The translations under genes and the position numbers were made by a program. Under the pieces are notes generated by a model that was not told the origin of the DNA, made no database searches, and saw only the letters and a list, made by a program, of their open reading frames with translations. DNA of 64,000 nt, from NCBI RefSeq assembly GCF_037975245.1, contig NC_092573.1, positions 10,854,501-10,918,500 on the forward strand. The letters run 5' to 3'. This stretch comes from Apostichopus japonicus (taxonomy: Eukaryota; Echinodermata; Holothuroidea; Aspidochirotida; Stichopodidae). Positions 1 to 52,800 of this stretch are shown here, in pieces; the stretch's first letter is position 1; every line of letters starts with the position of its first letter.

Positions 1-1292
1 ACAAGTCTAGTCTACTACTAGAATTTTGTGGTATTGACAATATATTCATATCTTTTATGTCTGTACACCCACCACGTTGCAGTATAAAATAACAAAATCA
101 CAGAAACACAACATAACTTCTCATGTGTACAGTATCAGAAATTAATATCAAATTACTGTTCAAACCTAAAATGGTGTTCAATACAGTATGTTGTTCCTTC
201 TTAATTACTGTAATTTAAGGCATTTCCTTTTGGGCCATGAAGGATATACAGTTTGCCAAAGGTTATGTAACATTCCAAGTATAGTTAGTTATGATCGCAG
301 ACATATAGACACAGACATAGAAAATGTTAAAGAACACACACATAGATGGCATATGACATGTTTATTTATACATAGTAAACACAGTACAAAATAGTATCTA
401 CTGTACATGACACCTGTAAATACAGTATGATGTTGATTAAAAGCATGTACATGGCACTCAGTTACAGTGTTATAAGTAGCTATTATTTATTATTTGCTGT
501 TGTTGGTCACCATGAATGTACCATGATGGAGTGGGCGTACACTCTTGTGTTTGCTGCTATAGTACGCAATGTTACATCATCTCATGTTCTAGTGTTCATA
601 ATGTTGTCACATGACAGAACCTCAAGTAAGATATGTACTGTAAACTTTATCTGTGTCTACAGGTCTATGCCAAGTGGTGAGAAACGGTAATTAAGGAATA
701 AAAATAACAATAAAACAAAAACAATAAAAGTGACGTACAGTATCTCTGACAGAGACTGTGAATTGTCATTAACTTCACATTGTCATATTATGAACTAATC
801 TCGGATATTAGGTACAAAAAAAATAAAAAATATAATTAGGTCAGGTTTTAGCTCCCCTAGTACACTTGAAAGATTCAACAGTAGTAGTTGAGTCATGTTA
901 CATGGCAAGACTTTGCACCATTAAATCAGCTTGTTGAAGTTGGTCGGAATTGTGCACAAAGATATGCATATTACTTAAAAAGTAAGATTGCAATTGACCA
1001 AAATAAGCCTTCTATATTTTTTTTGGAACACAAAATGAATGAAATTAAGTGAGTACATAATTCTAGAATTTTGATTCAATCCTCAACTTTCTCAGTAGGT
1101 CACTTATTCATAGAGTCTAAAACACATCAAACTAAGCTTAAGATGAAATTAGACAAAACACAATCTAACAGAACAAACGAATGAGTTACTCTGTCCTGGT
1201 ATTTTACTATGCACTAGCATTGAAATATCGATCAGATTTCAACTCGAGAAGCTGCTTTAACTAATCTTTTGATTTATTTTCATCATCTTTAG
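1..1292. other. AT-rich non-coding, presumably the first UPF1 intron
   Basis: No exon resembling the UPF1 N-terminus is visible, and the acceptor at 1291-1292 implies an intron. Open frames here are short and low-complexity. The motif TACAGTA or its complement recurs here and on to about 4.5 kb. Confidence 0.7.
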
Positions 1293-40575
<39,283 letters not shown>

Positions 40576-42000
40576 TTTGGACCAGAGGCACGTGCAGCCC
40601 GGCGGCCTAAATGTGACGGTTTCTTTCTACGCGAGAGGTAGAGAACCGGAGAGCACAGCTGAGATGCCTGGCGGCTGCTCGCCAAACAAGACGAAAAAAT
40701 TAATCAAGATGCGGTTGAGGAGGAGGAGGAGGAGGAGAAGACACGGAAAGTGTGGTATTGCCGATGCAATGGATAGTAGAGAAGGAAAGGTGAGCGTCCT
40801 CACTAGAAGGCAGTAGGAGTGGAGGAGTTTTGGTGGAAGTGTTGGAGGATCCCTAAAGGGTACCCTGTCATATAAGGGGGTTTTTGGGCCATCAGAGGCA
40901 GCGGTTAAATGTAGGAAACTTTTCTTTGGAAGAAAAAGGTAAAAAGCAAATCTAACTGACCATTTTACAAAAGAGAAGGGATCACGATAGGTTTGGGGTC
41001 GACCCTTAACATATTAATATCCGTGCAAGATGACCGTGATGTCTACTTGCGTACTTTGTCTTCGAACGTTAACAAAGATGGCGTAGATAAAAAATATGGC
41101 CTAGTTCGGGTCCCAGAATGTCGATGGAGGGTCGTATCTAATCTGGCAACTCTGGATAAGGTCGAATTAGAATTTAGTTGGTTTCCTGTGCTTTCCTTCC
41201 TCAAAGAGATCTAAGCCTTACACTAGCTGATCGTAATTCCTCTGTTGCCAAAAAAGGGTCTTTTTTTTTTTGAAGAGTTGTTCTTTGGATTATCAGAATT
41301 ACATTTTAAAGAAGAGATTTAGAGTAGACACTTAATTAAACAAATTGAGGGATAGGTCGACAGTCGTTTACCGGTGGCACACCCGACCGCTCGCAGTCAC
41401 TGAATATATATGACTCGCCTGATTAATGACAATTATGCATCGCCCAAAACCTAGCCTAGAAATGTTGTGAGTTTTTTTATGCATGTGGTTGGTTTCTTTG
41501 AGAGACAAGGTGATGAAACGATTTGCCATTGACAGAATCAAAATCCGAAATGTTCGAATTTTTTAGGTGGTCTGCCTGACAGTTATTACCTCGGAACAGA
41601 AACGGCGAGCCCTCATTAATTGAATCTCGCACGTCTTCCAGGAGGACAAAAATGTCTGTCACAAGTCAAATCTTAGAACTTTTTTTGCCACTGAATATTA
41701 AGAAAGGAGAGAGAAAAATTAAAAAGGAAGGTAAAAGAAAGAAAAAGAAGTAGATACAGGTTAAGAAGGGATTTGTGGAAGAATGCCAGAGAAACTGCCT
41801 GAGGAATTAATGCTGTGGAAGGTATGATGGAGTTAATAATCTTATAAGGTATAATTTAAGTCTTTGTCAGCTGTTCTAGTATAGTATGCAATTAGTTGCA
41901 TTTGAAAGCTAATTTTTGTCTTTTGTGACACAGAAAACAGCCGGTTCAATTGGCTTGTGATGGGTCTGTTTTGTTTTGTTTTATCTTCTTTTCTTCGGGG
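40576..42000 (+). other. UPF1: UPF1 3' UTR (start certain, end not resolved)
   Basis: The UTR begins after the TAG stop. It contains a GA-rich run (AGGAGG repeats near 40719). I see no AATAAA until 45517 and 45709; ATTAAA variants occur near 41332 and 41719 and could serve as polyadenylation signals. The end given is a placeholder. Confidence 0.5.
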
Positions 42001-45000
42001 GGGAAGGGCGAGCGATTTCTCGTCGTTCTATAATTCCTTGCGACAATTTGCGTAAGATACGGGATGAGAGATGCTCCGTAGAGAGTATTTGGGATTTTTC
42101 GAAGGTTTAGTTTTCTTGGGGTTTTTCTTGGAAGAAACCTATCTGTTGTAACATATTGGTGAGAAAACGAAAGAAAGGAGTTTAAGAAGTTTCCTTAATT
42201 GCTCTACTTTTGAAAATAACTCCAGACTTGATACAAAAAACGAAAAAACATAACTTACATATTAACGATACCAAAAAGCTTGAATTTGTGAGCAGAGGTG
42301 TTGTACCCATGTGGTGGTCTAGATTTTTTAGGTCTGATAGCAACTTTGTATGTTGATATCTCAATGTGAAGTGATATTATAGTCTGTGGGGGGGGTGGGG
42401 GGAGGGGTGGGGGACTGGAGGGTCTTTAACACTGTACTGCTTGGTATTAAAGGTGTACTATAGATAGGGCAAGGGCTTGGGTAAGATACACTCTAACTTT
42501 ACTGATGAAGAGAAAAGTTCACTCCTCGCGATTATAGCTTGGACAATATTTGAAGAAAATGAGAACGAAACTGTTTCGACCTCAAGTTAAGTTCAAGTGA
42601 AATAAGATGTTGTGTGTTTGACTACATTAGTTTCGTTTTCCTTTGAAAACTAAAATTGTAAGGTAACATAAGGGAATGTCGTCCGTGACAGAAACGAGAA
42701 CGGTTTAATAGTGTTATGTATGTATGGCATCATACCACATGCTCTTTGTATATGTTTAGTTTTGAACACTTTACTCTTGTGAAATATTTTACGTCAACTG
42801 ATTTTTAACTTTACATGAATAATAGCAGCCATCTCTCTCCTCGTCGAATATTTGCCCGGGGGGTATGTTGCCAGACAGGTAAAAGGAAGTTGAATTTGCA
42901 TAGATCATATCACTACCGAATAGGTCACACGTTTTCGTCTACTTTTCCCCATTATTTTTCTGTCGTGAATCTCTGTTTAATCTACAGAGTTGCTTTCACC
43001 TCTATGATGAATCTAGTCTCTTATGGAAACATTTACAAGACACTGAAATTCCAACTCCTAAATATTTTTGCTACCCTCACTGCTTAAATTTGTTTCTGGT
43101 AATCTTGGGATTGTCACGCCGATGTTGAGGGAGGTATTATGAATTTGACAGTGCAGACCCATCAAAATGTTTTTCCCCAGAGTTTTTTTTATCTTGTGCA
43201 TGTCGCAAGCATTTTTCAGCCAATTAGCCCTGAAGCAAAAGTGGATTATGGTTTGGAGGACGTTCTATCATCAAGGTTTGGTTAATTTCTTCTTAAGAAA
43301 TGAAACAGATTTTCATCCTTGTGTGTCTGACTTGACAAAACTGTTTGAGCTCCGGGGGTGGTATTATTACTTGGGAGTCATTACAGGATTACCTACTGAT
43401 CGATCACTAGATCACCAGAATATTTATTTCACGCATAAATTAGTTTGCATTTCAGATTTGATTTCATCTAGGGCAACTGAAAAGGTCTATGGATTATTTG
43501 CATAGTCAAGTGAAGAATTCCAACCTTTTCTTTATATGTACAAGTTGTGTATTTTTATCGCCCTTTGCCATGCTTGTTTATTTTTATTTTAGTTTGCTAG
43601 TTGGAGTATTTATAATGTTCTTTTTGGGTGTTATTCATTGACACAGTGCTCATTGTGACTTCCAAATCGTTGTGTTCTCAAAAATTGTCATTAAGGTCAA
43701 ATCTTTTCCTATCTTAATGATAAGGGGTAAGAATGTACAAAATGATTGTCTTCTATAATATGGAAGTCTTCTATTTCTATGGAAGTCTTCTGTAACCTAA
43801 AAGTATTTTAAAATGGTAAGGGATGGTTTCTCTATTTCACAGTCCATATCCTTCATATGGCGTCATTCAATTACTAAATTCTAAAGGAATCTATCGTTTC
43901 ATTTACCTGAACTTGTCTTGAAACTCCTCTTAGTTTTGCTGTATCTTTGCAGATGTAGGCTAGACTAAGTGTGTTTGACCTTTGACCCTACCAGTATCTC
44001 CCCCTTGATTACATTGCAGATATCCTAGTTATGTCATATGATAGGTCGATTCATGACAGGAAGTAGATATGGTACTTTGTTGATCCACGAATGTGACTTC
44101 ACTGTCAGTTTGTACGTTCGTGCCAAAGACAAATGACCTGTGACCTCTGGTCTTGACTTTGTGTATATGCTCGGACATATGCTTCCTCCACTGCGCAGCT
44201 GTCCAAGGGAAAAGTTAAAGATTTTAAAGTTGAAGGATTTCAGTCTTGTGTCACGGCCAAGGCCTTAATTCTGACACAACTGTACAATCGTTGTTAAACC
44301 CTGGTCACTGGTGACTTGCCACACCCACACACCCAAGTGTGCACAATTTAAACAGTCACTCCATGGACACTACAATGGGCCTACATCTACGTATTCTCAT
44401 GGGGACCTCTGATAGGGTGCATCCAAACTCCCCCCCCCCCCTCTTAAAAAAAATATTTACTGAATAAGTTTAAATACCTCACAACTAGTATCTTTGACAC
44501 GTTCAATTTCATTTGTGTGCATATTTTGCCAGCTTGATTTTCATTGTTAGTTTTTTGGAGATTTCCAATCATACCCTATGATAATGTGTAAGCAGTAGGA
44601 AGTCTTATTACCATCTGTATGAAAGGAATAATTAAAATATGAATGATTGGATCTTAACGATACAGCTGTTATAGTTACGAGATAGGATAGACCTACCTGA
44701 AGGAATTGTATACTCGGTTGTCATTAACTTTAAGCACATTAGAAGTGGTTATGTTCTCATCAAGTAATAATGTCTGGTCTCTTTACATCAGGTATTTGTG
44801 TTTTGTCCAATGCTATTTTATAGGAGCATCGATATTAGTAATTTGTTTACTCGAAGATATGATTTCATGTAGACTGATGTTTTCTTTGTTTAAGTACCAA
44901 TACTTCTTGAACTTTCCGAAGTTAAAAAAAAAAAGAAAAAAACATTCAGTTCTAATAGGATTTTTAGCGTGTTCCACAGGTTATCTTCATAGACGTCTTC

Positions 45001-47580
45001 AATGGTAATGAGGCTTGAAATTACTGTGCTTCAAGCGTAATACATGTGATAGCTGTGTATAACGTAAATGCCGTGGCTTCATATATAATGTCGATTCATT
45101 TAAGCTGCAAACAGTCCTGTCTTCATTACGGTTTTTAATAGTGAATTTTAATAGTGAAGAAACCACATTAAAGGTTCGGGGGAAATGTTACATCATATGT
45201 TCACTTGTTATGTTTTTAGGTCATCAAATATCTTTCTATTATTCTCTCACCAAAAAAAAAAAGGATATCTGAAATATAATGACAAAATGACTACACCTTC
45301 AGATGTCATTGCCATGTTCATCATTAACTGTGATTTGCTGCTTTTTAACAACAACTGTTTTTTTGCATGTATGCCTCCCAATTTGAAATGTTTGAATTTA
45401 CAATTTATTGAAATTGAGATAGTGAAAAACGTTTTGCTGGGAATGTCATGGTTGGGAACAGAAATGCTTTTGGCTAAAAAGAAAAGAAAGCCCCTAGAGA
45501 CCAAATTTACTCTGAAAATAAAAGTGTCGCCTCAAGGTTAAAACTTTTTTCCCAATTTTTAAAATGCCAGGTGTCTTTATTTCCACTTCTTACTTATGTT
45601 TCTTATGATTTAACATCGCAAGCAAAACTGAAAGTGTTATTAGTTGAACAAGGTTAGACAGTTGGGTCATATTTTGTCCTCCCTTGATAGGCCCTTCAAG
45701 AATATCCTAATAAAAGAGGGTAAGGTCTTGTCTTTTGAGTCGGTTTGACATTTTAAAACTAATTTTATGAGACTGTTATATCGGTAAAATACAACGTGTG
45801 CACCAGGACGTTTGAGACTCAGAGTCAATTCTCTGTTCACCTCTAGGTGTAAGATGTGACGCAGAATGAAACAGTGAACTCTGTTGCTTCAAGTTGAACT
45901 TATTATTGGAGACACAGATGCCAGCTCTTACATTCAGCTTATGTGATAGAAATCTTTGTGGTGAAATAATTTCCCCAAACAGGGGGGGGGGTAGGGGGGG
46001 AGAACAGGGTAAGATCCTAGTTTAAAAGTCATATTTGGGTGCTGCCATTTTGCACACAGGTGATGTCATAGTGCCACCAGGATCAGAAAACCTCTTTTAT
46101 CTTTTAGATTTTTTTCTTTTCATATTTCAAGATGGAATACTGACAGTTTTTTGACAATATGCCATACTTTTTGTCATTTAAATAAAAAAATACAATTTCT
46201 TCGATTCAGCATTTGCAAATTAAATTTGCCGAAAATTTCACATTTTAATACTGAAAGCAAACCATCGAAAGATTATTTGAGCCCCATCTGACTCGACCAT
46301 GTCATATTTAGACTTGCTCAAGTTATATTTAGACTTGTTCAAGTCTTGTAGGTGTGAGAGAACGTCATATGTTCAAAGACTTCTCGTACTAATTTGACAA
46401 AATTTGTCACTATCTCTAACAAATATATCAGTGAGCAGCTGACGTCATCAACAATTATAGCCGTTAAGCAGCAATCCAGAGATTTAGCATATTTAAGAAA
46501 ATGTAAAAACCAGCATATCTGTAGAAACATTTCAAACGTTTTCCTGGATTATGACACATATCAAGATTAAAATATTGCCTCAAGTTATCCTTGAAGTTTA
46601 GTAGTAGAAATCATTGCTTCACGTACGAAATCCCTAAACTTGATACCAAATGAGACTGAATTATAAATGGAAGCAAAAAGTGTTCATTTTTTATTTAAAT
46701 AGGAATTTTTCCATTATTCCTCTGTTTGAAATCATTGTCATTGGTAACACGACAACACGTTCTACACCTGACACCGGTGACGCGCATGCCACTTTGACTG
46801 TTTAGGTGATGTTTAAAAACTCAAAATGAACCTTTGAAGATTGACATGGTTTTGATTAAGTCTCCACAGTTTTTTTTATATGGATCTATATGTGTCTGGT
46901 TACATTCAAACAGCTACATAGTCCCATGTTCATGCCGTTGTGAGATTCAGCAGTTCAGCAGTCCTTTTCTTTCAGTCGATGATAACTATAAGAAGCAATC
47001 GAAAAGGAAAACAAACAAAAACGATTATTCTCTCTCATATGTGATAGATAATTCTTGATCAGATATTGAGCTCACTTTTTACCGTTTATTCCTTTAGACA
47101 AATTGTTTGTTCTGAAGAACGCGGTAGTATGTCACATAAGTATCTCTCACGCAAATATTCCTCGTCTCATTTGAGAAGTTCAATAAAGCTTACGTTTCCA
47201 TTTAATGGCCCGGGCATAAAAATGAAAACATTAAAATGATCCGAATTTCAAGTTGTTTATTTTCTTCTTCTTGTATTTTTTCTTTATAACTAATTGAAGA
47301 TTAGTAATGAAAATGTCACATGAGAACCTCGAAAAAATGTTATTTTAGTATCTGTCGTATACTCAAAGATTTGTCCTGGTTTTTTTTGTGTGTCAAGGTC
47401 ATATTTCTTAAGGTTTCTGTTTGTGTTTTGAACCGATATTCTAATTTGTTTGAATCATCTGTTCATTCTAGACACACATGTAAAATCAATACACTTCGGG
47501 CTCAATAGTAGCATGGTTTCTGTTTTGTCTTTGGTCGTTGATGTATCTTTCTCTCCCTCGACTTGCTCCCGCTTCACACA
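42000..47580. other. Intergenic, no gene seen
   Basis: AT-rich, with G-runs near 42390-42415 and 45983-46000 and C-runs near 44430. Open frames are short, and none shows a motif or plausible splice chain. Two AATAAA signals (45517, 45709) and two DR1-like sites (43976, 44134) are the only discrete signals. Confidence 0.6.
43976..44146 (-). promoter_or_regulatory. Two DR1-type nuclear-receptor half-site pairs
   Basis: On the minus strand 43976-43988 reads GGGTCAAAGGTCA and 44134-44146 reads AGGTCACAGGTCA. Both are direct repeats of AGGTCA-like half-sites with one spacer base, the layout bound by HNF4, RXR and COUP-TF type receptors. Unlike those at 22955 and 23102, they are not in an obvious tandem repeat. 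Function is inferred. Confidence 0.4.
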
Positions 47581-47668
47581 AGAATAAGGAGAATGTTAGG
47601 TGAGAATGCTTAATACAGTATGAATTTACACAATAAGAAGGGGAAGTTTAGGTGAGAATGCTGTGTAT

Positions 47669-48715
47669 GCCGGTGCTGTGGCCGAGTGGATAAAGGCGGT
47701 GGCATGCATTTGAAGCAATGGGGTTTAGCAATCGGGAGATTCCGCGGGTTCGGTACCCGGCCGGGTCGCGAATATTTTATTCCCAAACTGAATTGACGCT
47801 GAAATTATTTCCTCGATTCTGATTGGCTCTCAGCGAGCACGTGATATACTTTAGTATTCAACATGGATCCTTCCATACTCTGTCGATATCAGTATGATCA
47901 ACACGAACAAATTCAAGATATTCACATTAGCAACTTTCCAGAACTTTTGGTAGGTATATATGAACGAAGTATATAGTGTTCTTAACACAATGAAGCAACT
48001 ATTCCCAACTACTGCGCCCATTATCAATCCTCGATCGTTTGTTTACTCGCTTAACTCCGCTCTACACAACATATGTAATGTAGCCTATTGTACTGTGTAT
48101 AGTATACAACACATAAAAACACAGTGCATTTGTAATTGTATACATGTAGCCGATATGTACGAGGTGTTTGTGTACATTCGGAGTTGCGATACTGTTAGTT
48201 TTATAATCATAAATTCAAAATGTATTCAGTCAATGAATCATGTATGATAGGCCTAGTCGAATACGCAGTGGCCATGCATGAAGACGGCGAGCGAGTGTGT
48301 GTCAGCCAGTGAGTGTACACAAAAAAGGCATTTGACGATATGTCTGTGTCTTTTGACTTGTTAACTAGTTGTATATAGCCTTATAACCTATACGTACGGA
48401 AACCTATAAGGAAACCTATTGGCTCGCTGAGAGCCAATCAGAATCGAGGAAATAATTTCGGTGTCAGTTCAGTTTGGTAAAAAAAATATTCACGGCCGGG
48501 TCATAGTAAGGTGGGTTTTTCATCCAAGAGCAATCTACGGTTTTACCCCATCTGAAATGACATTCTAAATTGTAAAGATTCTAAATTTGATTTAAAAATG
48601 TTGAATTGGAAGCCGCCCGACGTGTAAGTTGTAATCCATAAGCGCTTGCTGGTTTCTCCCACATTTGTGGTCGCTTAAGCGTCGTTAAATTAACTTCTGA
48701 TTATTGTTATATATT
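47669..48715 (+). mobile_element. tRNA-derived SINE, split by a nested element
   Basis: The 5' head resembles a tRNA-Ser/Leu gene with a long variable arm: A box TGGCCGAGTGG at 47679-47689 and a B-box-like GGTTCGGTACC at 47747-47757. The B box departs from GGTTCGANTCC, so this is not a working tRNA gene. The head stops at GGCCGGGTC and resumes after the insertion at 48503 with a body ending TTGTGGTCGCTTAAGCGTCG and a TTATTAG-like tail. Probably a pol III SINE; family not recognised. Confidence 0.7.
47768..48493. mobile_element. 726-bp TIR transposon (MITE) with 9-bp target duplication
   Basis: Inverted repeats of about 70 bp: left arm 47768-47838 and right arm 48420-48493 share GAAATTATTTCCTCGATTCT and GATTGGCTCTCAGCGAGC with few mismatches. 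Flanked on both sides by identical GGCCGGGTC (47759-47767 and 48494-48502), a 9-bp target-site duplication. The interior (580 bp) has only an unremarkable 95-codon open frame, so it is non-autonomous. 9-bp duplications are typical of Mutator-like elements, but the superfamily is inference. Confidence 0.9.
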
Positions 48716-48761
48716 ATTAGTATGAATTCACACAAAAAGAAGGAGTTTAGGTGAGAATGCT

Positions 48762-51370
48762 TATTACAATATTTATTTATCAGAGAAATGCGTAGCTATA
48801 GAATTTAAATCCATCAGCCTTGCTATGACAAAAGATACGCAAATATAATACAAGTAAATAACGAAAAGCTGAATATGGAAAAGAGCCAAGAAGGTTACGG
48901 ATTCGAACCAGTGAATTCTTGGCTTGTAACATTTTGCTGACATTCGTCTTGGGGGGGGGGGGGGGGAGTGGAACTTTTACACCACCCCCTGGCTTCATCA
49001 CTTGATGTATGGAAGCATGAGGCCGTCATAAGTATAGTTAAACGTGTCGAAATTAAAGAATGATATGTTGTCATTATTTTTACGACACGAAGCAAGCATA
49101 TACCGCGTGACATTAATATAACGTTTAAGTGAAAAGTCTCATAATTTTAATACAGTTGATTAAGTCTATATATTCAGGACCGTGCGGAGGTATAGCTTTT
49201 ATCTTACGTGCTGTGAAATTAACCACATGTGATTATCTACCGATCTAAACACAGCACCGCATTATGCTTTGTTTATTTCAGCAACATGCCTCCATGTGGA
49301 TAAATATTTGAATTAATCAAACCCTTCCAACACTGCGCTGTATTTTTGCTTTTCGGATGGACATGATTCCCATCATCAGTCCAGGATTTTTTTTTTTTTG
49401 GTTTTTGGTTTCTTTGCAGGGGAAGAAATTCATGTTTTTAAAATCAAATTAAAGAAACAGACAGTTGTCGTTTAATTTATTACTCCGGGACGCGTTTTTT
49501 AATGAAATAGTTGTTGAAATTATACCACGTGACGTGAGATGACAATTCAATGGCGTGGGCTATTACAACACATTCAACATTTGCCACTATTAACGTTTAG
49601 ATTTTGAGCTAGAAGAGCTTAAAGTTTGTCATTGTGCCCCCCAACCCATCTGCCAGCTGTCGCTGCGGAATCTTCTTGTTTCACCTAAGATTTTGTAAAA
49701 TACCTTAAATCACCTTCAATCCTCCAGGTTTTTAGTCCATCAGTGATTTATTTCATCCTCTTCAACGACCAAGCATAAAAAAGAATGGCGATGACTCGAC
49801 TCAGAAAATGCCAAAAAAATCAACACAGTAGGGCACTTTAGGGCTATTTTCCTCCCCCGAAGAATAAGTTACAGGTCGCAATGTGAATTATTCCTTTTTC
49901 AACATCCGTTCCACTATCCAAACCGGGATGTACTGCCAACACTGAAAATGATAACGTCATGATTACGCGGTATTTTAAGAAGAAAAAAAAATACAATTCA
50001 GCATTAGGAATGTTCCTTTTTAGCTATTCAAGTTTTTAAAACTACAAGAAGCTTGAAAATATAAACCGGAAATTAAGTGTTATCATCTAGTACCCAGGAG
50101 TTAAGAACATTGAATAGGCTAGCAAATGAAGTAATATAACTTGACAATAAAATGACCGAATAACAAGTCGCAACCAATTTACTTTACCCGTAAAGATCAT
50201 TTAGTCTAATATGTAGGGTTGCATTCAATTATATATAAAATTGAAGATTACCTTGGTTTTGAGGCGGGGGTGGGGGGGGGGGGAGATAAAGGTTAGAACA
50301 CTCCAACACAAATATGCAGCTGCTTAAAATGTTATCGTAACGCGATGTTTGCAGTGACGGTATAAGTTTGTTCCTTTCCTTAACTTGACAAAATAAAACA
50401 TATGTGATCTGTGTACAGTCAATGAAGAAGATATCTCCGTACTAAACAACCGCACACATAATACTATAGTCCATGAACTGCTTGCGAACATTTCAAATCA
50501 TATCAGTTGATTGTAACTGTTTGCAGTTAATTCGTAAGTGATAACTCTTGAAACAATATTTAACACAAATTCAGGACAGGTAATAAGATTCTATTGGAAG
50601 TGACCATTAACCTCTGTTCAATAAACCCGTCAGGCTCCCCCTGGCCCTCTTCCATCAGTCCCGCCCACCCCCTCACATTAAAACTGGGACAATGTTATAC
50701 AGCATGCTCTATCCCAGGAACCACCCACCCTCCTCCACCATGAGCTACCCACTCGTGTATTCTTTTGTCTTTTCATCTTGACAACATTCTGTAACAAACC
50801 ATAGTTGGTTAAGATTATGTCTAATTGTTTATTTCATTGAATATTCATATGGATATATCCGATAGAACAAATATTTTTCGAAACAGAAGAATATGTTTCC
50901 TTCCATACCTTCTCATATATTTTTCACAAACAAGGAGCATATTACTATGGATATTAAGCCGCGAGTTTGTGGATAATTGAGTTTGATGCTGTAGTGACAG
51001 GGGTATATCTAGTGTATGGCTCTTATTGACTTCGGTTTGTTTATAATGACATTAAATGTGGTGGCTACTTGTCACGCTAAATTCATATTTATATAAACTC
51101 TAGAAATGATCACGTTTTCTTTTCATTGGAATCTAATAGGTATAGACACGTGACGACCTACGGGTTATCATTATACAACACACATTATTAGCTAACCTTT
51201 TGTCATTTTTGTGTCGATTATTTGTGAAGTGGATTAAAAGGGCAAACTTGAAAAGGGAGTTACTCTTAAATGCACGGCGATCTTTCGCACTCGGTGACTG
51301 TCACGGCCGCTAAGTGACAATTACAAGCGACAGGTTATGTTTTTTGAAATGCATAGAAGGCGAAGCATTG

Positions 51371-51372
<2 letters not shown>
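48762..51372. other. Intergenic, no gene seen
   Basis: AT-rich with poly-G at 48952-48967 and 50267-50284, a T-run near 49389 and no credible open frame. Confidence 0.6.
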
Positions 51373-51454
<82 letters not shown>

Positions 51455-51480
51455 AATTATATATAAATTATATATATAAT
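51373..51480. repeat. (AT)n microsatellite at a SINE tail
   Basis: About 80 bp of near-pure AT followed by diverged AAATTATAT units. It abuts the 3' end of the minus-strand SINE at 51481, and the second SINE copy also ends in ATATATAT (51838-51850), so the AT tract is probably the SINE's tail. Confidence 0.85.
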
Positions 51481-51602
51481 TGAAATCGCAGTGAGTTGAA
51501 AAATCCAGAACAGTGAAAACACTTTCAGCCTCCACCGGGATTCGAACCCGGGCCTCCCGCTTTATATGCGGACACCCTAACCACTAGGCTATGGACGCTG
51601 TG
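51481..51602 (-). mobile_element. tRNA-derived SINE, copy 1, with an intact cloverleaf head
   Basis: On the minus strand 51598-51528 folds as a 71-nt tRNA: acceptor GCGTCCA with TGGAGGC (one mismatch), A box TAGCCTAGTGG, anticodon stem (T)CCGC/GCGG(G) with loop ATATAAA, T arm CCGGG-TTCGAAT-CCCGG. The 47-nt body CTGAAAGTGTTTTCACTG... runs on to an AT tail. A second copy nearby shares body and tail, which argues for a SINE and not a tRNA gene. Confidence 0.85.
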
Positions 51603-51837
51603 ATTGTATGTCCAGAGGTTCGAAGCCGGTAAGGAAGGTCGTAAATTCCACTGTAGGCGTTTGTCACCTGTATCGAACAATACTAGCTCTGTTTTGGTGA
51701 CATATTTGCCTTACTCTAGAGATCAAACATGATGCTAACCAACTCGAACTAGTTTGTGATTCCTAAAGCCGGATCTCGAAAGAGATACTTTGAACAGACT
51801 TTGTTAATGGAATGGAGGTAAACGACAAAGGCAAATG

Positions 51838-51956
51838 AATATATATATAGAATTGAAATCGTAGTGAGTTGAAAAATCCAGAACAGTGAAAAAACTACCA
51901 GCCTCCACCGAGTTTCGAACCCGGGCCTCCCGCTTTATATGCGGACACCCTAACCA
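51838..51956 (-). mobile_element. Same SINE, copy 2, truncated in the D arm
   Basis: Matches copy 1 from the AT tail through the body to ACACCCTAACCA, then diverges at about 51957, losing the A box and acceptor 5' strand. Same orientation, about 370 bp from copy 1. Next to it lies a (TTTGTCCG)n microsatellite (about 51986-52038). Confidence 0.82.
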
Positions 51957-52800
51957 GCTTGAGCTTGAACAGAAAGACGGAGATTGTTTGTCCGTTTGTT
52001 TGTTTGTCCGTTTGTATGTTCGTCCGTTTGTCCGTATTTCCACACAGTGTTTATACAAAGAGCCCAATGGTGTTAGAAAGCTATGCAAGCTAATTGTGGA
52101 GCCTGAGGTCGATGTACATCCGTGGCAGGTTGATTTCGTAATCACAAAACTTTCCTAGCTATAGTGTGCTATAATTGGAGCCAATAAAGCAGATCTTGGA
52201 CAAAACAGTAACATTTTATATCTTTCAAACGATGCAAAGATTGCCTGAACTAAATTCTCAACATTTTCTTGTAAATTCAACAGCAGCCAATATATTCGAA
52301 GTATTCAGAACTTAACACTATACAATTGCTTGCGTAACTGCTTGCGTATAATTTGTATCCGTGGGTAACTGCGTGAGATTGTCGAATTTAGGGCGAGTTA
52401 GTACAATTTTAGATGAAGATGTTACGGATGTGCGTAATTCGCCACGATGATAGCTTTGTGTGTTAAAAGCAACATTATATTATCCAGGGATCCTCCGTAA
52501 TCCTCGGTAAACCGTTTACAAGGGTCATTGGTCGGAGCAAAGGCCCAAAGAGAACAAACAGCTGCTATACATAGATTGATTATTTAGCATTAAGTTAATT
52601 TATTAGGTATTGTCACATATAAAACAACAGGAAATATGAAAGACAACTAGATAGAAAAGACACCAAAGACAGAAGTCAGAGAATACAAACACAGTACCCT
52701 AACAGCCTTAAACAAAAAGCAAATTTCCGGCTGGGGCCCCTAACGAGTGGACGGAACAAGAAATAAATGCACAAAGAATATAAAGCTAATGTATTTAGAT
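51957..52800. other. Intergenic, microsatellite then unannotated
   Basis: A (TTTGTCCG)n-like microsatellite at about 51986-52038, then AT-rich sequence without a gene. Confidence 0.55.

Larger units (their letters stand above)
47598..48761. repeat. Minisatellite interrupted by a 1-kb insertion
   Basis: AGGTGAGAATGCT occurs at 47598, 47650 and 48749, and TATGAATT(T/C)ACAC at 47619 and 48721. This is a roughly 50-bp tandem unit. The SINE and nested element fill 47663-48720 between the second and third copies. Confidence 0.75.

Noticed and set aside
1-1292. UPF1 start exon
   Set aside because: No frame matches the UPF1 N-terminus, so the start is most likely upstream of the window.
47669-47760. 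Functional tRNA-Ser gene
   Set aside because: The B box is altered, the arms do not pair well, and the sequence continues into a SINE body.
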